A stretch of 64,000 nt of DNA, taken from NCBI GenBank assembly GCA_910588045.1, contig CAJUPS010000009.1:6484-70483 (forward strand), given 5' to 3'. Below the pieces are notes generated by a model. The model did not search any database. It had not been told where the DNA came from and saw only the letters and a list, made by a program, of their open reading frames with translations. The first letter of the stretch is position 1, and each line of letters begins with the position of its first letter. Of this stretch, positions 34,156 through 42,486 are shown piece by piece. The translations under genes were made by a program, and so were the position numbers. The DNA is from an uncultured Oscillospiraceae bacterium. GTDB lineage: Bacteria; Bacillota; Clostridia; Oscillospirales; Oscillospiraceae.

Positions 34156-35238
34156 TCACTCCGCCTGTTCCAGCAGACTCCGGAAAAGCGACCGGTTGTG
34201 GCGAACCGCTGGTGCGTCCGGTTTGTAGGACGCGGCCAGCTCGTTATAAAGCGCCGCCCGTCTCTGATTTCCCAGATGGCTGTAACAAACGCACAGCTGG
34301 ATGCAGGGGAGATAGCCGTAGCAATCCGGCGAAACAAACGCGCCCCGGCGGTCATCCCTGGTACAGGTCAGGGCCAGGGCATACCAGTAGGCGGCCTGGC
34401 GGTACTGCTCCCGCCGGAAAAACCAGGACCCGATTTCGCAGCAGGCCTCGGCCCGGGGACGGTCGTATGCAAACGTGCGGAACAGCGCCATCAGCGCCGC
34501 TTGGTCATGGCCCAGCTCCCTGTGACAATAGGCGCAGTGGCAGCAGGCGTCGATCTCGTTTTCCACCCACCCCCGGCCCTCCGCCAGGAACCGCTCGAAG
34601 ACATCCAGCGCCTCCGCCCAGCGGCGGTGGTAGTAGAGCTCCCGTCCATAGTAAAACTGCTGACGGGGCTCCAGCTCCTTTCCGGCGGCCAGCTGTGCCT
34701 CGTAGATCCGCAGGTTCCGGTCCGGATCGGAGGGGCGCGTCTTGCGATGGGTGACGGCGAAATCCCCGTACAGGACTTTCCCAACCGGTGTGATCGCCTC
34801 GTGGACGGCCCCTGCCCAGCGCATTCCGGCGTGGTTTTCGATCAGGCGCTCCCGATAGTAGGAGAAGGTCACATGGCCGCTCTCATCAAATCCGGTGTGG
34901 TAAGGCGTCATAACCACCGAAACAGTGGGATCCAGCGTCTCCTTCAGGGAAAGGAATGCCCCTCGGTCCTCTTCCAGCAGCACGTCGTCCGCGTCCAGCC
35001 ACATGCAGTAATCCATGGAGGCGTGGGAAAAGGACTCGTTCCGGGCGGCGGAAAAATCATCCTGCCAGGGGAAATCGAAGATTTGTCCCGTAAAACGGGC
35101 GGCGATCTCCTTGGTGCGGTCGGTGGATCCGGTGTCCACAATGATGATCTCATCCACCAGATCCGCCGTGCTCTCGAGACAGCGCTCCAGTACGTCCTCC
35201 TCATTTTTCACGATCATACACAGACTGACGCTTACCAT
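34156..35238 (-). CDS. Family 2 glycosyltransferase with TPR-like tail
   Basis: The 360-residue protein starts MVSVSLCMIVKNEEDVLERCL, a GT2/SunS-like opening. It has IIIVDTGSTDRT (nucleotide-sugar site), the DxD-type motif in WLDADDVL and ETF-like acceptor residues. Residues 190-355 form about four helical TPR-like repeats with many aromatic and Cys residues (HCAYCHRELG). It lies 80 bases after the stop of the first collagen-like gene, on the same strand. Similar enzymes O-glycosylate GXT collagen repeats of spore surface proteins; that role is inferred from position. Confidence 0.85.
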   Translation of the reverse strand: MVSVSLCMIVKNEEDVLERCLESTADLVDEIIIVDTGSTDRTKEIAARFTGQIFDFPWQDDFSAARNESFSHASMDYCMWLDADDVLLEEDRGAFLSLKETLDPTVSVVMTPYHTGFDESGHVTFSYYRERLIENHAGMRWAGAVHEAITPVGKVLYGDFAVTHRKTRPSDPDRNLRIYEAQLAAGKELEPRQQFYYGRELYYHRRWAEALDVFERFLAEGRGWVENEIDACCHCAYCHRELGHDQAALMALFRTFAYDRPRAEACCEIGSWFFRREQYRQAAYWYALALTCTRDDRRGAFVSPDCYGYLPCIQLCVCYSHLGNQRRAALYNELAASYKPDAPAVRHNRSLFRSLLEQAE

Positions 35239-35317
35239 AGCGGGTCCTCCTTCTATTCCTCATCATCGGCTCCCGCCAGCAAAAGCCGGCGGGAGCAATA
35301 TTTCAGCGGCGTTCCGG

Positions 35318-36502
35318 TCAATCGTCCTCTATCTCTATATCAGAGTCGTGCTCCCCGGGGTCAGGCGGTAGTTCACCCGCCCCGCTGGCTTCATCCAGCC
35401 GGATGATGGACAGAGAAGCCCCTGCGCCGTCGGGCGTCAGGATAGCGGTTCCGGTAATCTTGGAGAAGAGCTTAAGCGAAATCTTGGAGTTCGCGGGCAG
35501 TATAACCTTGATTTTATTTTCATAACTGGACGTGGGAATCACCGGATCAATGGTAGAGGGGATGTTGCCCGCCCCATTGATCACCAGCTGGGTCTTTAAC
35601 GGAAGGGTCGTCATAGTATTCACATGGTAAGAAATCTGATAGACGCCGGACTCAGGCACGGTAAACACGGTGTCCCAAGCGTTAGCCGTAAAACCGGGGG
35701 ACAGAGCCTGGGCGTCCGGCAGGGCGACGAGAGTCCCATTCGGCGACACCTGGATGCTGCTTCCCTGGGTGTTGGCGGCAAAGGCGGAGACGGCGGTGGG
35801 ATTCGGTCTGGCGGGCCCCGTCGGTCCGGTGGGGCCGGTTGCCCCGGTGGCCCCGGCAGCACCGGCCGCACCCGTGATCCCGGCCAATCCTGCCGCGCCG
35901 TCCGGCCCCGTGGGACCGGTGGCCCCGGTGGCTCCGTCGGCCCCATCCGGGCCCGCTGCACCGGTGGCCCCAGTGGGACCGGCGGCTCCAGTGGGACCCG
36001 CAGCGCCGGTGGGACCCACCGCGCCGTCCGCACCCGTGGGTCCGGTCGGACCCGTGACTCCGGTGGCCCCGGCAGCGCCGGTGGGCCCCACAGCCCCGGC
36101 AGCGCCGCGCGGACCATCCGCTCCGGTGGGACCGGTGGGCCCCGTAGGCCCTGTGGAACCATCTGCGGGACCATCTGCCCCGGTGGGTCCGGCAGGGCCG
36201 GTGGGGCCGGGCAGGACCGGAGCGTTCAAGGCGTCGGTCAGCTTGCCGGTCAGCAGCATCTGCTGCTCCATAACATGGGACAAGGTATCCTGCACGCTCT
36301 GGTTGACCCGCATGACCTCCTCAATGGCTGCCGCATCCCCCAGGCCCGGCAGGGTGCCCAGAACATATTGCAGCTTTTCCCCCTCGGCGTTGAGGATGTG
36401 GCTCAGACTGAGCTCCTCGGCGGCAATGGAGGCGATGATCTCGTTGAGGCTCCCCTCGCGGGTCAGCGGGGGATCAATCTGAGGGAAAGTAGGCATTGAC
36501 AT
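35318..36502 (-). CDS. Collagen-like surface protein 1
   Basis: Three parts are seen in 394 residues. Residues 1-97 are a helical N-terminal domain with SHILNAEGEKLQYVLGT (34-50). Residues 99-231 are Gly-X-Y repeats rich in GPT/GAT, with a short break near GPADGST. Residues 232-394 form a beta-rich C-terminal domain of the BclA/TNF-like trimerising type, beginning AVSAFAANT. There is no signal peptide, which fits a spore-surface (exosporium) or self-assembling protein. Thr-rich repeats are likely glycosylated by the neighbouring transferase. ATG after GGAGGG; the paralog lies 13 bases upstream. Confidence 0.85.
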   Translation of the reverse strand: MSMPTFPQIDPPLTREGSLNEIIASIAAEELSLSHILNAEGEKLQYVLGTLPGLGDAAAIEEVMRVNQSVQDTLSHVMEQQMLLTGKLTDALNAPVLPGPTGPAGPTGADGPADGSTGPTGPTGPTGADGPRGAAGAVGPTGAAGATGVTGPTGPTGADGAVGPTGAAGPTGAAGPTGATGAAGPDGADGATGATGPTGPDGAAGLAGITGAAGAAGATGATGPTGPTGPARPNPTAVSAFAANTQGSSIQVSPNGTLVALPDAQALSPGFTANAWDTVFTVPESGVYQISYHVNTMTTLPLKTQLVINGAGNIPSTIDPVIPTSSYENKIKVILPANSKISLKLFSKITGTAILTPDGAGASLSIIRLDEASGAGELPPDPGEHDSDIEIEDD

Positions 36503-36515
36503 GAGACATCCCTCC

Positions 36516-37674
36516 TCAGCTCAGACGGGTGATGGACAGGGTCGCACCGGCAGAGCCGGGCAGCAGGGTGATCGTGGAGATGACGCCGAACATTTGCAGA
36601 GACACCGTGTCCCCGGCGTTCAGATCCCATAGGATCTCATTGGAAAAATGGCTCAGGGGCACCGAAGGCGCTACGGTGGAGACCGTGATGGGCGCGTCGT
36701 TGATGAGCAGGCGGGTGCGGCTGGCCAGGGTCGTGGTGATATTGACGTTGTAGGAGAGCAGATAGCGTCCGGCGGTGTTTACCGTGAACACCGTGTTGGC
36801 CCCATTGACGGTGATGTCCGGGGACAGCAGCTGACTATCCGGCAGGGGAAGCAAGGTGCCCCCTGCGACCACGCCCAGCGTCATGCCGCTGGTATTGGCG
36901 GCAAAGGCAGAGGTGGCGGTGACGTTGGGACCTGCGGGTCCGGTGGGACCGGTCGCACCGGTGGCCCCCGCGGGACCGGTTGCGCCGGTGGCACCCGTGG
37001 CGCCGGTTGCACCCGCAGCACCGGCGGGTCCGGTGGCCCCGGTGGCACCCGTGGCGCCGGTTGCACCCGCAGCACCGGCGGGTCCGGTGGCCCCGGTGGC
37101 TCCGTCAGCGCCCGCCGCTCCGGCGGGGCCGGTTGCGCCGGTGGCACCTGCTGCGCCGGTGGCGCCCGTCGGGCCAACTGGGCCGACAGCGCCGTCCGCG
37201 CCCGCTGCGCCGGTGGGTCCGGTGGCCCCTGCCGCGCCCGCCGTGCCGTCCGCGCCGGTGGGTCCGGTGGGACCCGTGGGCCCGGTGGCACCCGTGGGAC
37301 CGGTGGCACCGGTCGCGCCTGCCGGTCCGCCTGCGGGACCGGTGGCCCCAGTGGGACCGGTGGGGCCGGTGGGACCCTGCATGGGAGAGGCCGTCAGCGC
37401 CCCCTGCATCTTCGCTTTCAGGAAGAGCTGGTTCTGTGCGGCGGTCTCCAGCATACTGCGGACGCTCTCGTTGGCGGCCAGCACGTCGTTGACCGTGGCG
37501 GGAGGACCGCTGAGACCGGGCAGAGTCCCCAGAATATATTGAAGCTTTTCCCCCTCGGCGTTGAGGATATGGCTCAGTCCGAGCTCCTCCATGGCAATGG
37601 AGGAGAGGATCTGATTGACTGCGTCTTCCCGCTCAATGGGCGGGTTGGCCGCTGGAAAGCTGGGCAAAAGACAT
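36516..37674 (-). pseudogene. Collagen-like surface protein 2 (frameshift at codon 3)
   Basis: The body encodes 383 residues: N-terminal domain with SHILNAEGEKLQYILGT (32-48), collagen-like repeats 98-241 and a C-terminal BclA-like domain opening SAFAANT. The ribosome-site-matched ATG is at 37674 (GGAG ten bases upstream), but the sequence ATGTCTTTTGCCC is out of frame with the body. One T less would give M-S-L-P-S-F-P-A, matching MSMPSFP and MSMPTFP in the two paralogs. An in-frame TTG at 37667 could start weak translation, but is 17 bases from the ribosome site. Frameshift, assembly error or on/off slippage are all possible. Confidence 0.7.
36985..37100. repeat. 54-base direct repeat inside collagen-like gene 2
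   Basis: A stretch of about 62 bases starting at 36985 recurs exactly 54 bases later, at 37039. The unit equals six Gly-X-Y triplets, as expected from recent repeat expansion. Confidence 0.75.
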
Positions 37675-37907
37675 AAGAGAAGATCTCCTTTCAGAAAAGA
37701 GGCGCACGCGGAAGGTGCGCCGACAGACTGCGGCGGAAGAGGAGGGCTTTGCAGAGCTGCGTCCGGGATAGTCTATGCGTCCGCCGCCGGGAGCGTTCCT
37801 GCTGGAACGGAGACGCCCCGGCCGTCATAGAGTAGAACAGCGGCATGGATCCCCTGCCGCGCATTCCCGTTCCGGCACGGCCCGGAACGCGTTATGGAGT
37901 TTTGAAT

Positions 37908-38795
37908 ATGTCTATGCCTTCCTTTCCTCCCAATGGGGCGGATATGACACGGGAGGAGGCTCTGACCATGATTATTGCGTCCATCGCCATGGAGGAGCTC
38001 GCCTTGAGCCACATCCTCAACGCCGAGGGTGAGAAACTGCAATATATCTTGGGGACTTTGCCGGGCACAAGTCCCTGTGCCTGCCCGCGGGATGTGCTGA
38101 CCGTCAACAAAAGCGTGACCGCTCTTGTCGAAGCGGTCACGCAGAACCAGATGCTGCTGAAAAACAAACTGAGCCAGGTACTGGAGTTCTGTCCGCTGCC
38201 CCCGGCAGCGCCCCCGGAAGCGCCTCCGCCTTGCAGACCAGAGCCCTGTCCCCCGTCCCACCCCTGTACTTCCCCTCATCCCCCGCAGTGTCCGCCGACG
38301 CCGCCACCCCCGCCGCCTCCTCTGCCCCCGCTGCCCCCTCCGGCTCACCACCCGCGGCCCTGCGAGGGCAGCACTCTCCAGCTGACAATCCCGCGGGAGG
38401 GGACGCTGTGGAATCCGGGCTGCCGCCTGACCTGGAAGAGGCGGGTTCGGTTGGGAAAATCCATTCGCTGGAGCGAGTGCGCTCCCGCCGAGATCTATCT
38501 GAGTCCGAGAAAAAGGTGCGCCGTCCGGTGCACGCTGAATGTCCGCGCCGCGACACCGGCGAAAGGGACCGGAACCATTTTCCTCCGGCAGTCGCCCTGC
38601 GGTATGTTTACCGACGCCCTGCCGCTGCGCTTCCCGATGGAGCACCTGACCCACGGCTCCCAGTCCTTGCAGCTGGCCTCGGTGCTGCATCCCTGTTCAA
38701 ACTGTGAATGTGAGACGTGCCTGTTTCTGGTGCTGGATGCTAAAAGCGCCTTATGGGTGGAGGGCGCTGAGATGAATGTGATAGAGCTGCCGTGA
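37908..38795 (+). CDS. Surface protein 3 with the shared N-terminal domain and a Pro/Cys-rich linker
   Basis: The 295-residue protein shares the N-terminal domain of the two collagen-like proteins (MSMPSFP..., SHILNAEGEKLQYILGT at 34-50). Instead of collagen repeats it has a proline-rich linker (96-151) with cysteines at 95, 109, 114, 120, 128 and 152, and then a different 140-residue beta-rich C-terminal part ending GAEMNVIELP. It faces away from gene 2 on the other strand. The shared N-terminus suggests a common anchoring or assembly step, possibly on the spore surface. The start follows GGAG. Confidence 0.75.
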   Translation: MSMPSFPPNGADMTREEALTMIIASIAMEELALSHILNAEGEKLQYILGTLPGTSPCACPRDVLTVNKSVTALVEAVTQNQMLLKNKLSQVLEFCPLPPAAPPEAPPPCRPEPCPPSHPCTSPHPPQCPPTPPPPPPPLPPLPPPAHHPRPCEGSTLQLTIPREGTLWNPGCRLTWKRRVRLGKSIRWSECAPAEIYLSPRKRCAVRCTLNVRAATPAKGTGTIFLRQSPCGMFTDALPLRFPMEHLTHGSQSLQLASVLHPCSNCECETCLFLVLDAKSALWVEGAEMNVIELP

Positions 38796-38868
38796 TGGCG
38801 TACCTAAATCCATTTTCCCCGGATTCTGAGGCAAACGGTCCCTATGCACCACGGGGGATACGGGCAAA

Positions 38869-38929
38869 GAATGACCCCACTTGATCCGAACAGCCGACAA
38901 AATCTTGTTCAGATCGGGTAGGGTCATTC
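38869..38929. terminator. Long imperfect hairpin between convergent genes
   Basis: The arms starting GAATGACCC and ending GGGTCATTC pair over about 25 positions, with the differences all transitions (G-U compatible in RNA). It lies between two convergent stops. Confidence 0.55.
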
Positions 38930-38969
38930 CCTGTCCTTCCGGTCCGAGAAGCGGCGGTCAATGCAGGTT

Positions 38970-39637
38970 CTAAAACCGCACCAACTTCCGCTTCTCCAGC
39001 CGGTAGACCACGTCCGCCTTCTCGGAGAAATCCACGGAGTGGGTCACCGCGATGACGCACTTGCCCTCCCGGGCCAACTCCTGGAAGATCCCCATGATCC
39101 CCGCCGCGGTGTTCTCATCCAGGTTGCCGGTAGGCTCGTCCGCCAGGATCACGTCCGCCTGGGTGGACAGCGCCCGGGCGATGGCCACCCGCTGCTGCTC
39201 GCCGCCGGAGAGCCGGTTCACGTTCCGGTGCATCTGCTCCCGGGTGAGCCCCATGCGCCCCAGCAGTTCCTCCACCCGCTCCCTCCGGTTGGGGATGTCG
39301 TTTTTTGTGACCTCCATGGCCGTCATCACGTTCTGAAAGGGCGTCAGGTAGGTGAGCAGGTTGTACGCCTGGAAGACAAATCCCACGTTCCGGTTCCGGT
39401 ACTCGCTGTACCCGATCTCCCGGATGTCCCTGCCCCGGTACAAAATCTCGCCACTCTGGGGCGCCTCCAGCGCCCCCGCTAGGGTCAGCGTGGTCGTCTT
39501 CCTGAGCCGGAGGGGCCCACGATGGCGTACAGCTTCCCCTCCTCAAACTCCGCGTCGGCGTTCTCCAGGATGGCCACCGTCTCCACCGGGGTCACGTAGG
39601 AATAAGAGACGTTCTTCAACTGCAAAATCGATTCCAT
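38970..39637 (-). pseudogene. MacB/LolD-type ABC ATPase, frameshifted in Walker A
   Basis: The start at 39637 (MESILQLKNVSYSYVTP, behind GAGGAG) reads to AIVGPSGSG and then shifts. Adding one A at about 39500 restores GPSGSGKTTTLTLAGAL and joins the frame to the rest: Q-loop VFQAYNLL, signature LSGGEQQRVAIARAL, Walker B VILADEPTGNLD and the H-loop THS. Reconstructed it would be a 222-residue MacB-type ATPase for the four permeases upstream. The loss is in the catalytic lysine codon context (AAAG to AAG), so either the transporter is dead or this is a homopolymer error. Confidence 0.8.
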
Positions 39638-39652
39638 CGTTTTTTCTCCTCT

Positions 39653-40885
39653 CTATTCGACCGCCATCAGGATCTTCCTGGGGCGGCAGCGCAGCACCTT
39701 ACCCGCCGAGACCACCGCAGACAGCGCCGCCAGCAGCAGCGACACGCCGTAGAGAGCCAGCACGCGGCCCGCCTCCACCGATGCCGCCTCCCGCAGTCCC
39801 ACCGCCTCGCCGATCATCGGGATCAGCGCCCGCACCGGCAGGATGGACAGCGTTACCGCCGCCAGAATCGGGACAAGCAGCTCTAAAAGCAGCTGCAAAA
39901 TGATTTTCCACTTCCGCTCTCCCATGGCGACCAGTATGCCCATCTCATGCTCCCGGGCGTGCATGGACAGCAGCGTCACCAGCACCAGGATCACCGCGCC
40001 CATGACCAGCACGGCGATGACCATCACCGCCGCCGCGCCCTGTACGCTGCTCAGGGGGCCCGCCAATGACCGGTACTCCGTGTCCCGGATGAAGCAGACC
40101 GCCTCCTCCTCGATGGGCTTGAAATAACCTTTGATCCGTTCCACGTACTCATCCGCCTTGGTGGGGTCCTCCAGCGTGAGCACGCCCTGGTAGACCATCT
40201 CCCTCCCCAATAGAGTAAAGGCATCGGCGGCATTGATGTAAATCTTGTTTTCCGGCTGCTGGGAGGCGGCCATGTTGAAATCGGCGGCGTCCTCCGTGGT
40301 GAAGATGCCCGCGATCTTGACCTCCACCACATCCTCCACAAAGCGGGAGCGGAGGGTGATGCTGTCGCCGATGTCCAGGCCGTTGTGTTCCGCCAGCGTG
40401 GCGTGGATCAGGGCAACGCCCTTATCCGACTTGGTGATATGCCGTCCGGCGGATAGGACGGACGTCCCGTCGATGAAAGCCTCCGCCGCGGCTGTGTTCC
40501 CCTCTCCGGCCAACAGAACGGTGGGAGAGGTTTCGGCGTAGAGCTCACTCTGCTCCTCGCTCCAGATCGGGTCGAAATCCACGTGCCGGGCCTCCACCTC
40601 CGAGGAATATTCTACGCTGGAAATGCCTGTGAGGCCGGAGGCGATCTCCACCGTGCTCAGGGTCAGACCGTTGACGCCGTAGTCGGCGTAATAGGGCATC
40701 ACGTTGGAGATCACGATCTCCGCGCCCACGTCCTGCTGGATCTGCTGGACGGACTGTCGGCTGGCGCTCTGGATGCACAGTCCCGCCAGTACTAGCGTCC
40801 CCAGGACGAAAAACATCAGAAGCATCAGCAGGGTGTTCTTTTTGCGGTACAATAGGCTGTACCACGCACGTTTGAGAAAATTCAT
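39653..40885 (-). CDS. MacB/FtsX-type ABC permease (410 aa)
   Basis: The protein has one N-terminal membrane helix (about 17-38), a 240-residue extracytoplasmic domain of the MacB periplasmic core type, and three C-terminal helices starting near 280, with the FtsX-like segment EHEMGILVAMGERKWKII. MacB-type systems move substrates across the outer face by mechanotransmission rather than through a pore. It lies between the ATPase and the three larger permeases, and is clearly different from them. Confidence 0.88.
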   Translation of the reverse strand: MNFLKRAWYSLLYRKKNTLLMLLMFFVLGTLVLAGLCIQSASRQSVQQIQQDVGAEIVISNVMPYYADYGVNGLTLSTVEIASGLTGISSVEYSSEVEARHVDFDPIWSEEQSELYAETSPTVLLAGEGNTAAAEAFIDGTSVLSAGRHITKSDKGVALIHATLAEHNGLDIGDSITLRSRFVEDVVEVKIAGIFTTEDAADFNMAASQQPENKIYINAADAFTLLGREMVYQGVLTLEDPTKADEYVERIKGYFKPIEEEAVCFIRDTEYRSLAGPLSSVQGAAAVMVIAVLVMGAVILVLVTLLSMHAREHEMGILVAMGERKWKIILQLLLELLVPILAAVTLSILPVRALIPMIGEAVGLREAASVEAGRVLALYGVSLLLAALSAVVSAGKVLRCRPRKILMAVE

Positions 40886-40889
40886 TCGT

Positions 40890-42482
40890 TCACTCCCTCC
40901 TTGTCAGTATTTTTGCGGGCTTCACCCGCAGGACGGACAGCAGCTGTATGAGCAGGATCAGCACCACCATTCCGAAATCCAACGCGAAGTACGCCCCGTA
41001 GACCTCCGGTCCGGCCTTATACGGCACGGAATCGATCACCACAAGGTTCTGGGAGCTGCGATGCCGGAACGTCTCCTCGATCATGATTCCGTCAGGGTAT
41101 ACGTCATACCAGAAATGCTTATCCTTGAGACCGGCGCGCAGATCCGTCTGTTCCTCCCGCGACTGGATGGAGAGCAGATTGCTGGAATACTCCTCCGCCA
41201 GCGGGACCACCACCTGCGTTCCAAGGACAGCGCCCAGGATCGCCGCCAGCAGCAGCGGCGCGAAGACCTCCACAAAGATCTGGCCTATCACCTTCCGCTT
41301 CGGCTCGCCCATGGCCAGCAGGACACCGAACTCCCGCTTCCGTCCCCGCAGAGAGAGGACAACCACCAGACCCAGCACCGCCGCGCTGCCCACCAGCACC
41401 ACCGCCAGGAAGATCCCCAGCAGATTCCGCACCGATTCCGTCGGGACGGCCACCGCGTCATACCATGCGTTATCCAGATACAAGTCGTAGTAGCGGTCTC
41501 CCCCGGCAAACCGGTCGTAGCGCTCGTGGATCACATCATCATCCTCGTAAATGTACGTCCCGTCCTCCAGCACGCCTCCATAACGGGATACCGAATCGGT
41601 CACGGTCTCAATGGTGAGCTTTTCCTGCGTCTCCTGGAGAAAAGCGTCCATGTCGTCCGGCGATTTCAGATAGACGGTCAAGTCCTGAAGACATACCTCA
41701 GGGCGATACATGTTTGACAGCACCTTGGTTGCTTCATAGGAGGAAATGACCACATTGTAGGGATCATAAAAAAACAGAGCTATATCGTATCCCCCTTCCT
41801 GCGCGTCGGGCACATCCATCAGGCCGCAGATGGTCAGGGTGGCATACTGAATATCATCCTCCGATTCGTAAAAGAGCGTTCGTGAGTAGTTGTTGCTGGA
41901 AAAGGACATCTGATCTCCAATCTTGAGACCGTTGCGCTCCGCCAGCTTTTTGGAAATGATCACGGCGTCCGTGTCCTCCGCTGTGAAGTGCCGTCCCTCG
42001 ACCAGCGAAAAGCCATACGCGGTAAACGCTTCAAACCTCTCGGACTGGGTCACGGGGATCATCGTGCAGTCGCCCGCATATCCGAAAATAATACCCTGTT
42101 CGGCCTCATCCATCATCCTTTCATATGATTTCCGGTTAGAATCCCGCACATATGGAAGCAGATCGCCCTCAAAATCGGCATATCCAATATAACCCAGTTT
42201 GTTATAGGACTCCACATAAGGACTGTCGATAAATGCCTGGGCGTCCTCCTCCTGGACGCTGCAATACTTGAGCGATCCACGCAGGGAGATGTCCCAAACG
42301 TTGCTCCGAAGCGTCACCGCACAGCCCAAGGATTTTTGCAGAAGGTCCACCTGTGCGCTCATGGAGAGATATACCAGAAGGATCCCCAACGTCAGGGCAA
42401 AAAGCAGGGTGTAGGCGATGGTCAGGGCGATATTCTGCCCCTTGCGGTACTTCATGCTGTAGAAAGCGCGTTTCAGAAACAT
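40890..42482 (-). CDS. Tandem FtsX-type ABC permease A (530 aa)
   Basis: One of three tandem paralogs (A, B, C). Its first 60 residues (MFLKRAFYSMKYRKGQNIAL...) and its C-terminal helices (LRVKPAKILT ending) are almost the same as in B and C, while the 270-residue extracytoplasmic domain differs. It has an N-terminal helix, an FtsX region with REFGVLLAMGEPKRKVIGQ and a last helix after a 70-residue outer loop. The gap to gene B is five bases. Because only one ATPase is present, the permeases may form alternative pairs with it. Confidence 0.87.
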   Translation of the reverse strand: MFLKRAFYSMKYRKGQNIALTIAYTLLFALTLGILLVYLSMSAQVDLLQKSLGCAVTLRSNVWDISLRGSLKYCSVQEEDAQAFIDSPYVESYNKLGYIGYADFEGDLLPYVRDSNRKSYERMMDEAEQGIIFGYAGDCTMIPVTQSERFEAFTAYGFSLVEGRHFTAEDTDAVIISKKLAERNGLKIGDQMSFSSNNYSRTLFYESEDDIQYATLTICGLMDVPDAQEGGYDIALFFYDPYNVVISSYEATKVLSNMYRPEVCLQDLTVYLKSPDDMDAFLQETQEKLTIETVTDSVSRYGGVLEDGTYIYEDDDVIHERYDRFAGGDRYYDLYLDNAWYDAVAVPTESVRNLLGIFLAVVLVGSAAVLGLVVVLSLRGRKREFGVLLAMGEPKRKVIGQIFVEVFAPLLLAAILGAVLGTQVVVPLAEEYSSNLLSIQSREEQTDLRAGLKDKHFWYDVYPDGIMIEETFRHRSSQNLVVIDSVPYKAGPEVYGAYFALDFGMVVLILLIQLLSVLRVKPAKILTRRE

Positions 42483-42486
42483 GGTC

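Noticed and set aside
36850..37380. Repeats in the collagen-like genes as a CRISPR-like array
   Set aside because: Units are 9-base codon triplets in frame, not repeats with unique spacers.
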